From Chara braunii (lineage: Eukaryota; Streptophyta; Charophyceae; Charales; Characeae): a stretch of DNA of 23,278 bases. A program made the position numbers and the translations under genes. The stretch is from contig BFEA01000608.1 in NCBI GenBank assembly GCA_003427395.1, positions 529,311 through 552,588 on the forward strand. Reading direction: 5' to 3'. Shown in pieces: positions 10,750 to 19,052 of this stretch (its first letter is position 1; each line of letters starts with the position of its first letter). The notes beneath the pieces were generated by a model. The model worked only from the letters and a program-made list of their open reading frames with translations, was not told where the DNA came from and did no database searches.

Positions 10750-11230
10750 ACCCCCAAGGCCCTAGTTATGTGTGTGCAGGGGCGAGATCCTATTAGCAGT
10801 TGGATAGGAGTGTGGCCGATCCACTAATCTAGTGTGACACTGAGTGGCAGCGACCTGACGGGTTTATTACGAACTTCTGGGCTGAGAAAACAGAAGAAAG
10901 ACAAGAAAATAAATAAATCAGAGACCCTTCACTGGAAATCACGGCAGAGTAACCATTAGATCACAAATGATTTGATGGTGGTGGTTGCAACAACAATGAA
11001 TAAAGTACCCGACACATTTTTCGGAATAACTTTTTTCAACACTGATCCTGACACCCTCCTTATACTCCGTGATTGAAGGAGGGCTCCACCCAATGAGATA
11101 ATTGCACAACAAGAAGTAAAATACTGAAGATCTTCTATCCAGTGGGCCCAAGGCCGACCCCACCCTCGTTTGGGGTTGGCCACACCCCCAACCGATTGAA
11201 AATATTCTTCCAGGAAACTTTCTTCGCACG
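10750..11230 (-). other. possible LTR-like sequence, weak
   Basis: On the minus strand a GC-rich block with GAGTATAAGGAGGG (11067-11054, TATA-like) is followed about 190 bases later by an AATAAA signal (10868-10863) and then a conserved-looking tail. That layout resembles U3-R-U5. No terminal TG...CA pair, primer-binding site, target-site duplication or internal retrotransposon coding region was found, so this is only a suggestion. Confidence 0.18.
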
Positions 11231-11397
11231 GGTATGCCTAGTGTTAAGGAGAGGAGGAGGGGAACGAATATCTCCTTACTTTTTCGGGTAATACAAGTAA
11301 ATTCTTGACCATGGGATCACGAGTACTGCACAGTAGGATTTGGGTCACTCAATTGCCCCACAAACCCGTTTTTATCCCATCCCGTTGCAAGTGGGAC

Positions 11398-11502
11398 CTC
11401 GCCCCCGATGTGTTGTGTGTGCGCGCATGTGTGTATGTGTGTGCCTGCGTGTGAGAGTGTCTGCGCATGAATATGTATGTATGCGCGTGTGTTTGTGTAT
11501 GT

Positions 11503-11565
<63 letters not shown>

Positions 11566-11810
11566 NNNNNNNNNNNNNNNNNNNNNNNNNNNNNNNNNNN
11601 NNNNNNNNNNNNNNNNNNNNNNNNNNNNNNNNNNNNNNNNNNNNNNNNNNNNNNNNNNNNNNNNNNNNNNNNNNNNNNNNNNNNNNNNNNNNNNNNNNNN
11701 NNNNNNNNNNNNNNNNNNNNNNNNNNNNNNNNNNNNNNNNATATGTGTGTGTGTTTATGTGTGTTTGTGTGTGTTGTGTGTCTCTGTGTGTGCGTGTGTG
11801 TCTGTTTTTT
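11398..11810. repeat. (TG)n-rich tract containing an assembly gap
   Basis: TG-rich sequence from about 11410 becomes pure (TG)n by about 11510-11565. It is broken by 175 N (11566-11740) and resumes as imperfect TG until about 11803. Open frames through it are an artefact of the dinucleotide and the N block. Confidence 0.95.
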
Positions 11811-12121
11811 TTTTTTTTAATTTGCTTTGATGTTTTTTTTTTTTTAAATACATGAAGTTACAAAAAAAAAAAAAGTTGTTGTACATCTTTGAAATGTCTA
11901 TATTACTCTATAACCCTATATTTTTAGCGTGTTTTTCTGGTGTTTTTTTTAACTCTAAAAATATCTCTGTGTCACAAAAAAAACAAAAATCATTTCTTTT
12001 TTTTTTTTCATTGTCTTTACGTTTTTTATTTTTTTTTAAATACACTAAAAACTCAAAAAATAAAAATAAAAATATGAGGTTGTAGAACTCAAAAAGATCA
12101 ACAACCTTTTTTTTTTTTTTT
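11811..12121. repeat. A and T homopolymer field
   Basis: Alternating runs of 8 to 18 A or T residues. The apparent 77-codon frame at 11852-12085 is lysine and phenylalanine from homopolymers and is not a gene. Confidence 0.8.
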
Positions 12122-12139
12122 TAGCCCACGAATAAAACC

Positions 12140-12212
12140 ATCGCGAGTCCCGTTGTAACCTGTCTAACGGGCTTTTTAACGGGGATTCAACGCGGAACCC
12201 GCGTTGAATCGA
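12140..12212. repeat. AACGGG/CCCGTT-rich cluster (right) with palindrome
   Basis: TCCCGTTG, TAACGGGC and TTAACGGGG recur here, ending in a palindrome with 10-bp arms, TTCAACGCGG and CCGCGTTGAA, separated by three bases. It is similar in content to the cluster at 10437-10530. Confidence 0.45.
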
Positions 12213-12465
12213 TTATCGGATACACGGCCCACACTTCTTAAATGATGAGCAGACCAAAAAGAAAGCGATTTTAACAACACCTCATGAATTGTATTTTCAT
12301 TCTTCTGTTTATTTGTACATTTCATGAGAGGTTCTTGCTTTGTTTTCATAATTTTAGTTCTTAGATAATTTTATTATATACTTTCTGTGTTTGATGTACA
12401 TTCTAATTTTAGTGATGAATAGTTGCATCATACTAGCATGTAGTGAACAAGTTGACACATTTCAT

Positions 12466-13018
12466 GTATCAATTTTATATCGCAATTACTAACAGCATGA
12501 CGTCATGAACAAAACTCGTTTCATGTATCAATTTTATATCCACACCGATTCTGAAACACCATTTATACTCATCGTATGCGCAAACCAAAATTGTTATGGG
12601 TGGGCTGAAACCTTTACCAATGGGAAAAATTTTGATTTATCGCAATAGTCTATTTTGTACTTTGAAATAAGCATGGTAAATATCATAGTGTAATAAATCA
12701 CTCAATATTTTTAGCTTTACTGTTTTTCGTCCATGCGTACCATTTGCTTTTTCAAAATTTATGTACTTCCCTCTTAATTTCTTACTCAAATGAGTTTTTC
12801 GTTTCTCTTTTGCTATATTCAAAACCCATTGCATGACGTTAATGATATGTGTATGATCAAGATAAGAAAACATATCTTTAACGTCATAAGTAGAGCATAT
12901 AACAGTAGCTTCTCGTCCGTAAGTTGTCGTTGCAATTTCATTGCATGCTTTCAATTTTGGAACGAGTTGGTTTGTACACTATAGCGTAAAGCGTAATTGT
13001 CATGTTTTACACAAGCCT
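12466..13018. repeat. dispersed repeat, copy at left (pairs with 19049-19608)
   Basis: From TATCAATTTTATATCGCA to TGTTTTACACAAG this interval is colinear with 19049-19608, with only scattered substitutions and small indels by eye. The right edge is sharp: after ACACAAG the two copies diverge at once. TTCATGTATCAATTTTATAT occurs twice within this copy (about 12463 and 12520), a short internal duplication that is also present in the other copy. Confidence 0.9.
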
Positions 13019-13178
13019 TAAGTGGGATGTGATTTAGACCGGCATTGAGCATGAGTTGCAATTGGCCGTTGTTCGTCACGCCGGTGTCATTAGTGATGAC
13101 GTGCAAGGTATCTTTTTTTCCGGGAGCAACCTGATGGTGGCCGTGTTGAGGAACTCGGTGTGCCTCCCTGCGTCGCAC
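12466..13178 (-). pseudogene. Penelope-like reverse transcriptase fragment, copy 1
   Basis: The minus strand encodes part of a Penelope-like reverse transcriptase. The upstream portion (13178-13000) reads LNAGLNHIPLK after a GVTNNGQLQLM stretch, matching the conserved segment ahead of the palm. After a frame change comes the longest open part (12954-12637). It carries STYDVKDMFSYLDH, which fits motif A with its catalytic Asp, followed by a helix and a basic lysine-rich stretch. Beyond an in-frame TAA at 12639-12637 the frame continues as IKIFPIGKGFSPP, corresponding to the Q-x2-G-x-P-x-G...SP motif B. The TAA sits where a glutamine is usual. The catalytic YxDD motif C is absent. Frameshift, stops and truncation make it non-functional. 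It is followed immediately downstream by unrelated AT-rich sequence. Confidence 0.75.
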
Positions 13179-13180
13179 TG

Positions 13181-13599
13181 TCAGAACTCAGGTGTATATC
13201 CCGCCTCCCATTCGTTCATCCTAAATTTCCTGAACACCCTCGCCGGCTTGCAAACCTTGGCGCCTAGGGCTTCGTCGTATCGCCACCCGATGATCACGTC
13301 CTCCAGCCAACTCGCCGATCTCTCCCCAATCACTTGCCTGAGCGCTTCCAGGATCATGTTTCTTAGAGGAACCGCCTCCATAAGCCTGCTCGTGTATCTG
13401 ACATGCACAAATTGGTCTTGCTCCCGCTCCCTCCTTCTCCATGCAGACCTTCCTGAAGGAAGCACGATCATGTTGCCCCCCTTCTCTGGATCGAAGCTCT
13501 CATCCTGCGTAGCACACAGAAGCTCATTGGCAGGGGATTCGTCGTTAGAGGGGACCATTCCTAGAGTATATGGCAAGTGGCGCAAGGATGGAGGATCAA
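13181..13599 (-). CDS. exon E, probable 3' exon of the unknown gene
   Basis: The frame starts after GCATGTCGGAG (acceptor) as VDPPSLRHLPYTLGMVPSND. It continues through CATQDESFDPEKGG, an Arg-rich segment, MILEALRQVIGERSASWLED, IIGWRYDEALG and RKFRMNEWEAGYTPEF, and ends at TGA (13183-13181). Composition is convincingly protein-like and unlike the neighbouring AT-rich intron. The same frame stays readable for about 34 more codons after the TGA, so the stop may itself be recent. It abuts the Penelope-like fragment that starts at about 13178. No domain recognised. Confidence 0.6.
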
Positions 13600-13854
13600 C
13601 CTCCGACATGCATAATATATAGATATGGATACATGTCGTTAATAAAAGCAAACAACAAAAACAACGAAAGAGAATTCAAGGGAAATCAAAAGAAGAAGAA
13701 CAGAGAAAAACTGAAAATATTACAAAGCTTCTTGTGAGTAGTGACGAATGAGTGATTCATCGGAGAGAGAATCACATGGGCACGTGACACAGATCTCTCT
13801 GCTTTCATCGTGTGCGTCAAGGAGTGCCGATACATCCCCTCCTTCCCTTCTTAC

Positions 13855-13927
13855 CCCCGTTGGAAGACCCATTTGTCCGTAATCCGCCATTCCTCGTGGA
13901 TTCCGCAGTGGAGATCGCAGACCTCGT
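13855..13927 (-). CDS. possible short exon after exon D
   Basis: A 73-nt stretch begins after CTGCTTTCCTCGCAG (acceptor) and ends at GG|GTAAGA (donor). In the frame set by a GT at 13953 it reads DEVCDLHCGIHEEWR and then ITDKWVFQRG, again with paired Cys. The intron implied between exon D and this segment would be only 26 nt (13953-13928). Either that is a very short intron or it marks a frameshift within one exon. A competing minus-strand frame (14079-13720) overlaps this segment. Confidence 0.35.
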
Positions 13928-13953
13928 CTGCGAGGAAAGCAGTCAAGAGTTAC

Positions 13954-15526
13954 CCCTGCCCCTAGCCCTCTGCCAGTATACTGCCATGTTGTGCAACCCC
14001 CTGCCTCCGAACTGCTCCTCTGGCGGGTGATTGCCTCCCTCTCGATCCTGTGAGCCTGGCCTGCCTGAGGCTCCCGCATGGTGCCGGGGGTCCCTGGGCG
14101 GGTTCATCTGTTGGGCCGCGTCAACCTTGTCCCTGGGCTCGTAGGGTAGTACCCGCCGTCGGGGAGAGATGACTGTAGGTAGGTTGTTGCGCTGTCTTTT
14201 CTGGGCGTTCCCTTGTTCGTTCCGGGTGCCCCTGGCTCTGACCCTCGGATTGTCAGTAATCCTTGTGGGTAGCAATACCCTGCCAATGGTTAGAGGGGTA
14301 TTGTACTTCCACTTCTCCCTGCAAATAACGGATTCAGAGGTGAGGGCGGGATCATTTTCAAGCGAGGAGATCACATCGGTCATGATCTCCCGTATGAATA
14401 TGAAGGTGAGACAAGCTTCCACCGCTGGTTTACACGATACTCGCAAAAAATGGATGAAAGTAGAGGTTTTCACCTTTACGGAGGCGATGTTGGGGAATAG
14501 GATGTCCGGATGTGCGCACAAATACCAAATCGCATGGTCCATCCAGATCGGTCCCGCCCCACAATCCTTTTTCATCTCCGTAGCGCACCTGCATCTGAGG
14601 TACGGCCGTTTGATATTCCAGTTTTTCCTAAGTCCTTTGAGGTCAATCTCAAGGGCAGTTTTGACCTTCTTCTGCCACATCACCGGGCTGGTGTACTCAC
14701 ATTTTGTGTGGTCGAGGGCCGATAGCAGGGGAAACGATAGGAGAGTCGGATTGAAGGCCTTTTTCCCTGGGGCGCAGTACCGGAGCGCGCCAGTCATTGC
14801 ATTTGCCTTACACGTGGCAACCTCCTCGTCGGTCAAGTTGGCAAGGGAAATGAGGGCCTTTACTGAGAACGGAGCAAGATGATTAAACGTGTCAAGCTTT
14901 TAAAGTGCGTGCGTGAACCCAGTGCCGATGTGCTCAACCCAGTGCAAGGACGGAAGTGGTGCGAACGCAGTGTACTGCCTACCTTGGGAGGAGGAGGCTT
15001 TCTCTAGGGTGCAGCTAGCAGTAGCGGTTACTGCGGCTATGGCTGCGTTTAATTCCGCCATCTCTTCGTCGTCTAGGGCGAGAGCTCCGGAGATGGTGCA
15101 GTCGACTGCCGGTGTTTTGGCGGCCTGTCCCTGTAGACTCGGATGCGAGTGATCGAGGCTCCAAATCTTAAGAAACGTTTGTTCAACTTTGGCGGTCCTG
15201 GCAGGCCGTTCCATGCATTCTCTCTCATAATCCGTCTTCTTCTTTTCTAAACCTGCTGCAGTGTCTAGGAGCTTGGCAACGAAGGCATTTTTTCCCTTAT
15301 CCCAGACACACGCAAGATTAGCAATGTCACTGAATCCAATCATGCAAAAAAAAATTGGAAAATCCCCGGTCTCAACCATTCTCTTCATCTTGTTCAGGAT
15401 CTCGGGTTTCATCGTGGCGATGAGCGCTTGCACCGGTTTGCTGGGCCACGACTGTTCCTTTAACCACTCGTACTTACGAGTGAATTTGTCCTACCAACCT
15501 CCCGGAAAGAACTCCGTTGGCGGAAT
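13954..15526 (-). CDS. exon D, largest exon, with in-frame stop(s)
   Basis: After TTTGTTTTTGCTGCAG (acceptor ending 15527) the frame reads IPPTEFFPGGW, then TAG (15493-15491), then DKFTRKYEWLKEQSW and onwards. Using the alternative acceptor TTGGTAG would begin the exon at 15490 and remove that stop. The frame then stays open to TAA (14902-14900) and continues in the same frame for a further 315 codons to 13954. It therefore encodes about 520 residues on either side of one nonsense codon. The first part is helical and Ala-rich. The second is Cys-rich (YLRCRCATEMKKDC, WYLCAHPDILFPNIASVKVK). The last ~110 residues are an Arg/Pro/Gly-rich, disordered-looking tail. Function unknown; probably a pseudogene. 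Confidence 0.6.
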
Positions 15527-15631
15527 CTGCAGCAAAAACAAAGACACAAAAACACAAACACATACACACGCACGGCACAATATATACCAATTGAAACAAG
15601 AAGGGTTCAACTTGGCGGAATAGCGACCTAC

Positions 15632-16021
15632 TCCAGCTTCTTCCTTGCAGTTACTTGGACGAGGTGATCTCATGCAATCGCATTTCCCTGTCTGATCGGG
15701 TTCCCATTGGCGAATGTCTGTGCAATACTTCGCCTGTCTCACAGGGGCATGGTTGGCGGGACACGCCACCAACAGTGCTGACGGGGGTGACCCCCCCGTG
15801 TGTGTGTTAGAGTAATTCATGACAAGCATGTCGATGCAAGATACGGAAACTGTATTGCAATCAAGCTCCGAAGTAATCCATCGGCATACCCCTGTTATCC
15901 TCATCAGGCGAGCACAGGACTTCACAAGCCACATAACCCATTCCGTGGGATTCCTACGCGTGAAGCAGGACCAGAACCTGTCCCCACGTATGCGCAAACC
16001 GATGGCCCAGAGACACATCTT
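15632..16021 (-). CDS. exon C of the unknown multi-exon gene
   Basis: Exactly 130 codons, phase 0 at both ends. The acceptor is strong (TTTTTTTATTTCTACTCGCCCTCTGAAG ending 16022), and the donor GTAGGT is at 15631-15626. The product starts KMCLWAIGLRIRG and continues with WSCFTRRNPTEWVMWLVKSC, RITGVCRWITSELDC and a Cys-rich tail with KYCTD, KCDCM and NCKEE. At least ten Cys and several Trp residues suggest a compact, metal-bound or disulphide-linked fold. No family recognised. The frame would run on past the donor into a (CA)n-bearing intron, where it becomes low-complexity CVCVCV; this supports the exon end chosen. Confidence 0.6.
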
Positions 16022-16227
16022 CTTCAGAGGGCGAGTAGAAATAAAAAAAGAAGAAAAGAAGTAGAGCATACATTTATGATAGTATCCCAAAGCATAAGAT
16101 TGTAAGCGTCTATGATCGAGCGTATACAATACGATAGCCGTTGCCCAAGTAGGGGCATAGGACTCCATCGAGCTGTCTTTTATCGCAATCGTTATTACAT
16201 TATCCATTACTTCTGCGGATTCTATAC

Positions 16228-16308
16228 CGGTATGCAAGGGTGTTTGCGCTTCGTTGCTCCGTCCATGGTGAAGCGCCACGTGGACAGGCACGCAGCGCAA
16301 GTACGTTC
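16228..16308 (-). CDS. 81-nt micro-exon with CxxC...HxC
   Basis: Exactly 27 codons between CAAAGTGCAG (acceptor, ending 16309) and GTATAG (donor, from 16227), phase 0 at both ends. The peptide starts ERTCAACLSTWRFTMDG and ends with KRKHPCIP, giving Cys-x2-Cys, then about 15 residues, then His-Pro-Cys. That spacing would suit a small zinc site together with Cys from neighbouring exons. It is too short to be found as a free-standing open frame. Support comes from splice signals, phase and composition rather than from a known domain. Confidence 0.45.
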
Positions 16309-17403
16309 CTGCACTTTGGAAACAAAGCACTACGGGAATAATCATATGACACCATCTATATGATCCAGGTCAGACGGGCTCTGTCGGCGCCATCGTTGGG
16401 ACAGCGGGGCAGATCAGCCCGATCGGCCTGGCATACCTTGATAGCGTACCTAGTTTTTTACCAAGCCAAATGGGGGGGGGGAAAGAGTAGCATTTGCCCA
16501 TCCGGCGCATACAACGCAAAGATTCTATAGACCCTCAACCATCCATAAGTGCACACAGACTCACTCATCCGATATATCCATTTCATAGGCAAGGATAAAT
16601 ATATCTCTCTAATGGGTTGCTTTGATTAGGAAACATGAATGCGTACTAAGCCGTATCCCCAAAAGATCGGGAGAAAGGATATTGTGGCCACAACGACAGA
16701 ATAGGGAAGCGATACCGCCCATTGGCCCGCCCGCAGATCAACTGATCGATCCAACGAGTGTCGTCAGTGGAATCGGCCTTCTAATAAAAAAAATGTGAGA
16801 AACAATTATATGCCCAATCTTCACGATTGCCCTGGACGAGTCCATACGACATATATGCTAATACACACAGGCTTATTGACACACATAATTTTCATTCAAG
16901 ATGCGCAGCAAAAAGAGAGAGAACGCGATCTCAATATTGTTCGGACATACTCATGCACTACCAAGTGATACGATTACACACATACCCCCTGGTCAGATCT
17001 TATTCACATGGCAGGGATACGACAAATCCTCCGGGAATTTCGGTATCTAACATATGAGATCAAGAGCAATCAGCGTCATCCATCATAGTATCCAATCCTC
17101 TCGCTGATCTTGTCGGTCGATACGTGGATGGATATTATGTTTGGAGGCAATCTCGCTTGCCATGGTAAAATATATATATATATATATATATAAGTCATGC
17201 ATTGTAATTATTATTCTTCACGCCTATCTTTAATCCAGCCACTCAGACAAAGACCGCAATTCAAGACATGAGTGAGCACACTTAGAGAAAACATGTGTCG
17301 ATTACAGTTCCAACTTCCTCCTTAAGGAATGAACATCCCATCTGGTCAAATAGTTGAAGTGTCACCTCTCCCCTTTTCCTTCTCAATCAACAGACAACAT
17401 GAC
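16309..17403. other. intron-like AT-rich sequence with (TA)n
   Basis: Lies between exons B and the micro-exon. Contains (TA)n at 17170-17192, a G run near 16470, and no long open frame apart from the weak short exon noted separately. A 76-codon plus-strand frame (16827-17057) shows nothing recognisable. Confidence 0.45.
16716..16780 (-). CDS. possible short exon, weak
   Basis: On the minus strand a poly-T acceptor (CACATTTTTTTTATTAG) precedes an open stretch that reads KADSTDDTRWIDQLICGR, with a GTATCG donor-like site at 16715. Its phase does not fit the neighbouring phase-0 exons, so it may be spurious or an alternative exon. Confidence 0.2.
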
Positions 17404-17628
17404 GCGAAGACTCGTACGAAAAATGAACATGAAGAGACAAGCTGCATCCCTAGAGGCAGTTCCATGTAGTATGGGAACCCTGCCACAACAACCAAAGCAG
17501 GGAGGGTAGTGTCGATCCCTGAAGCGCTTTTCTGCCGCTAGCCACCAGTACACGGCTTCATCAGAGGGAACACCTACTTCCATGTCACAAATGCTTCGGG
17601 AGTCGGAGCGGCGATGGAGGCGGTAGAG
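17404..17628 (-). CDS. exon B of the unknown multi-exon gene
   Basis: The frame follows a good acceptor: a T-rich stretch ending CACTTGCAAG|CTC at 17629. It reads through DEAVYWWLAAEKRFRDRHYP and then CFGCCGR, a possible metal-binding Cys cluster, to a hydrophobic segment LFMFIF. It joins exon A in phase 0. The 3' end is uncertain. GTCATG (17403-17398) would keep phase 0 but is a weak donor, and a TGA closes the frame at 17385-17383. The frame also extends upstream through the acceptor tract as a hydrophobic Leu/Phe run, which I attribute to the intron. Function unknown. Confidence 0.5.
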
Positions 17629-17950
17629 CTTGCAAGTGGTGTAAGAAAGCGTGAAAAGAAAGAAAAGCAAGTAAAGCAACAAAAGCGAGCAAAACGTAGG
17701 CCAACATCTAGATAGTCACCCCTATCTTCTCATCCGCCCCTTCTCTGTTTAATGCCATTGTCCCTAGCTAGACCAGCCTGCAAACCGCCCAACGTAGAAG
17801 TTGAAACGGAAAGAAAACTATTATCATCAACAGCTCAACCCCGCCGCGTGCAAAGGAGATTAGCGCAAAGAATGAAAAATCGTGAGGTTGCGTGGTGCAT
17901 CAACAGATACAGCTGGGATACTATGGAGGTGAGGGCGAGAAAGGTTATAC

Positions 17951-18241
17951 CCTGTCTTCTTGGTTATCGATCATCCGATCCAGCAATTCCCGATCCACCT
18001 GGTAGTCCATGGCGAAAGTGACCGTGAGGCACCGATGTCCCGGTATAGGGCTCAAAACACTGTCTGTCCGAGCTTCTATCAACTGGAATGCTTGCCGCAG
18101 TTCGACTCGCAACCTTGAACTACGGTCGAGCGGAAAGCTTGTGCGCTGATCCGATGATGGGAGTCCGAGGGATTCTTCCACTTGCTCAAATAGTGCTCCC
18201 TCATCGTCACTTTTTGAGGGATATTGCCCGCTGGCAATCAC
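17951..18241 (-). CDS. exon A of the unknown multi-exon gene
   Basis: 97 open codons in a mixed-composition frame: an acidic start (SDDEGALFEQVEESLGL), a central Arg-rich part and a hydrophobic end with CLTVTFAMDYQVDRELLDRM. The 3' end is placed at a CAGG|GTATAA donor (17950-17945) in phase 0, just before a stop. The 5' limit is uncertain. No ATG lies at the start and an upstream stop closes the frame soon after, so an acceptor inside the first 20 codons or a further upstream exon is likely. The pyrimidine-rich strand upstream (18434-18630 read on minus) would suit an intron. No domain recognised. Confidence 0.5.
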
Positions 18242-18433
18242 AAAAGGTTGTCGGTGACGTGAGGCGAGAGACTAAGTTACAAAAAATTGAAAACATCAAA
18301 AATAAAAACAAAAAAAACAAAAAACCGGGAACGTCTTCCTCTGATTGGGATGATACGACCCGTATCACGCGCCTGCTGATTGTCCTACCCAGTTGAGCGA
18401 AACGTCACTATTGGTGATCTATACACGAATCGT

Positions 18434-18632
18434 CAAAAAAGGGGAAAAAAAAAAAAAAGGGGGAGAAGAAAAGAAAAAAGGGGAAGGGGGGAAGGGGGAA
18501 GAAAAACGAAAAAAAAAGAAGGAAAAAAAAAAAACAAAGGGAAAAAAAAGGGAAGAATCGGGGACGAGAAGAGTAAGCAAATAGATTCAAAAGACAAGAA
18601 AAGAAAGGAAAAAAAGGAAGAAAAAATAATCA
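18434..18632. repeat. purine/pyrimidine strand-asymmetric tract
   Basis: About 200 bases are almost entirely A and G on the plus strand (runs of A interspersed with GGGGAAGGGGG), hence C and T on minus. The Lys/Glu/Gly-rich frames (+) and Phe/Leu-rich frames (-) across it are compositional artefacts. It could act as a pyrimidine tract upstream of exon A. Confidence 0.85.
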
Positions 18633-18683
18633 AACGTCAACATGAAAATACACATGTTTTGTCGCTCGTTCTATTGTGCGCAC

Positions 18684-18753
18684 GGGTTGTGCCCATAATC
18701 GAACTCGGGGTATTGCAGACCTCGAGCATTCTCTTGGCCCATAACCACAACCC
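18684..18753 (-). other. 70-nt tRNA-like sequence (tRNA pseudogene or SINE-derived)
   Basis: On minus, GGGTTGTG (18753-18746) pairs perfectly over 8 bp with CACAACCC (18691-18684), like an acceptor stem. Between them lie GGGC...GCTC (a possible 4-bp D stem with one wobble), GGT-CTGCAAT-ACC (a 7-nt loop with T at position 33 and GCA as anticodon, as in tRNA-Cys), and CCCGAGTTCGATTATGGG, with TTCGA as in a T loop but an imperfect T stem. Length is 70 nt. The spacing between the acceptor and D stems is irregular, so a degenerate tRNA or tRNA-derived retroposon is likelier than a working tRNA. Confidence 0.45.
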
Positions 18754-18984
18754 TTTTCGTACTTCTCGGGGCGTAGTAAGCTCGGAGCGAGCCTATATGA
18801 CAACAGGGATTCATCGCCCTAAAGTCCTAACTTGGGAATCACTGTTGTCGTTATTCCGCATAATTTTTATCAGAACCACCGAAGTCTATTTCTTTTATTA
18901 ATTGCTCTTCCTTTACCAGCTGTCTTCTGTGCTTGGTGGTTCATCCCTTCTTCCACTTATTCTCGCTCTTCGTCCCCTTGTTAC

Positions 18985-18986
<2 letters not shown>

Positions 18987-19050
<64 letters not shown>
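18987..19050. repeat. (TG)n microsatellite
   Basis: About 32 TG units. It lies exactly at the edge of the reverse transcriptase repeat copy 2. Confidence 0.97.

Positions 19051-19052
<2 letters not shown>

Larger units (their letters stand above)
13181..18241 (-). pseudogene. multi-exon cysteine-rich gene of unknown function, probably inactivated
   Basis: A chain of minus-strand open segments separated by pyrimidine-rich, GT-AG bounded AT-rich stretches can be read as one gene: 18241-17951, 17628-~17404, 16308-16228, 16021-15632, 15526 (or 15490)-13954, 13927-13855 and 13599-13181. The middle joins are all phase 0. The exons are richer in GC than the introns, and the product is rich in Cys, Trp and Arg. 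At least one in-frame TAA (14902-14900) breaks the fifth exon. The phase between the last two segments does not match, so an exon may be missing or lost. I do not recognise the family. A multicopy family, or a gene captured by a mobile element, is possible given the retroelements on both sides. Confidence 0.55.

Noticed and set aside
11340-11855. Open frames of 117 to 171 codons through the TG tract and gap
   Set aside because: Cys-Val dipeptides from (TG)n plus N-coded residues; not a protein.
13056-13622. 188-codon plus-strand open frame
   Set aside because: Antisense to exon E and the Penelope-like fragment, both of which read as real protein on minus.
14169-14882. 237-codon plus-strand open frame
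   Set aside because: It lies antisense to exon D, which has the better composition and splice context on minus. The plus frame ends abruptly with no domain.
12637-15493. Alternative genetic code with TAA and TAG as Gln
   Set aside because: TAA falls at a usual Gln position in the reverse transcriptase and stops occur in the unknown gene. But TGA is also found in frame (copy 2, at a Trp codon), and frameshifts are present. Ordinary decay explains all of these.
13181-18241. Protozoan variant surface antigen family
   Set aside because: The Cys-rich multi-exon layout brought this to mind, but I see no signal peptide, transmembrane segment or family motif. The flanking green-lineage-type retroelement does not fit.
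18380-18901. 173-codon plus-strand frame with Lys/Arg/Glu repeats
   Set aside because: Its first half is the purine-rich tract and its second half crosses the tRNA-like sequence; compositional artefact.
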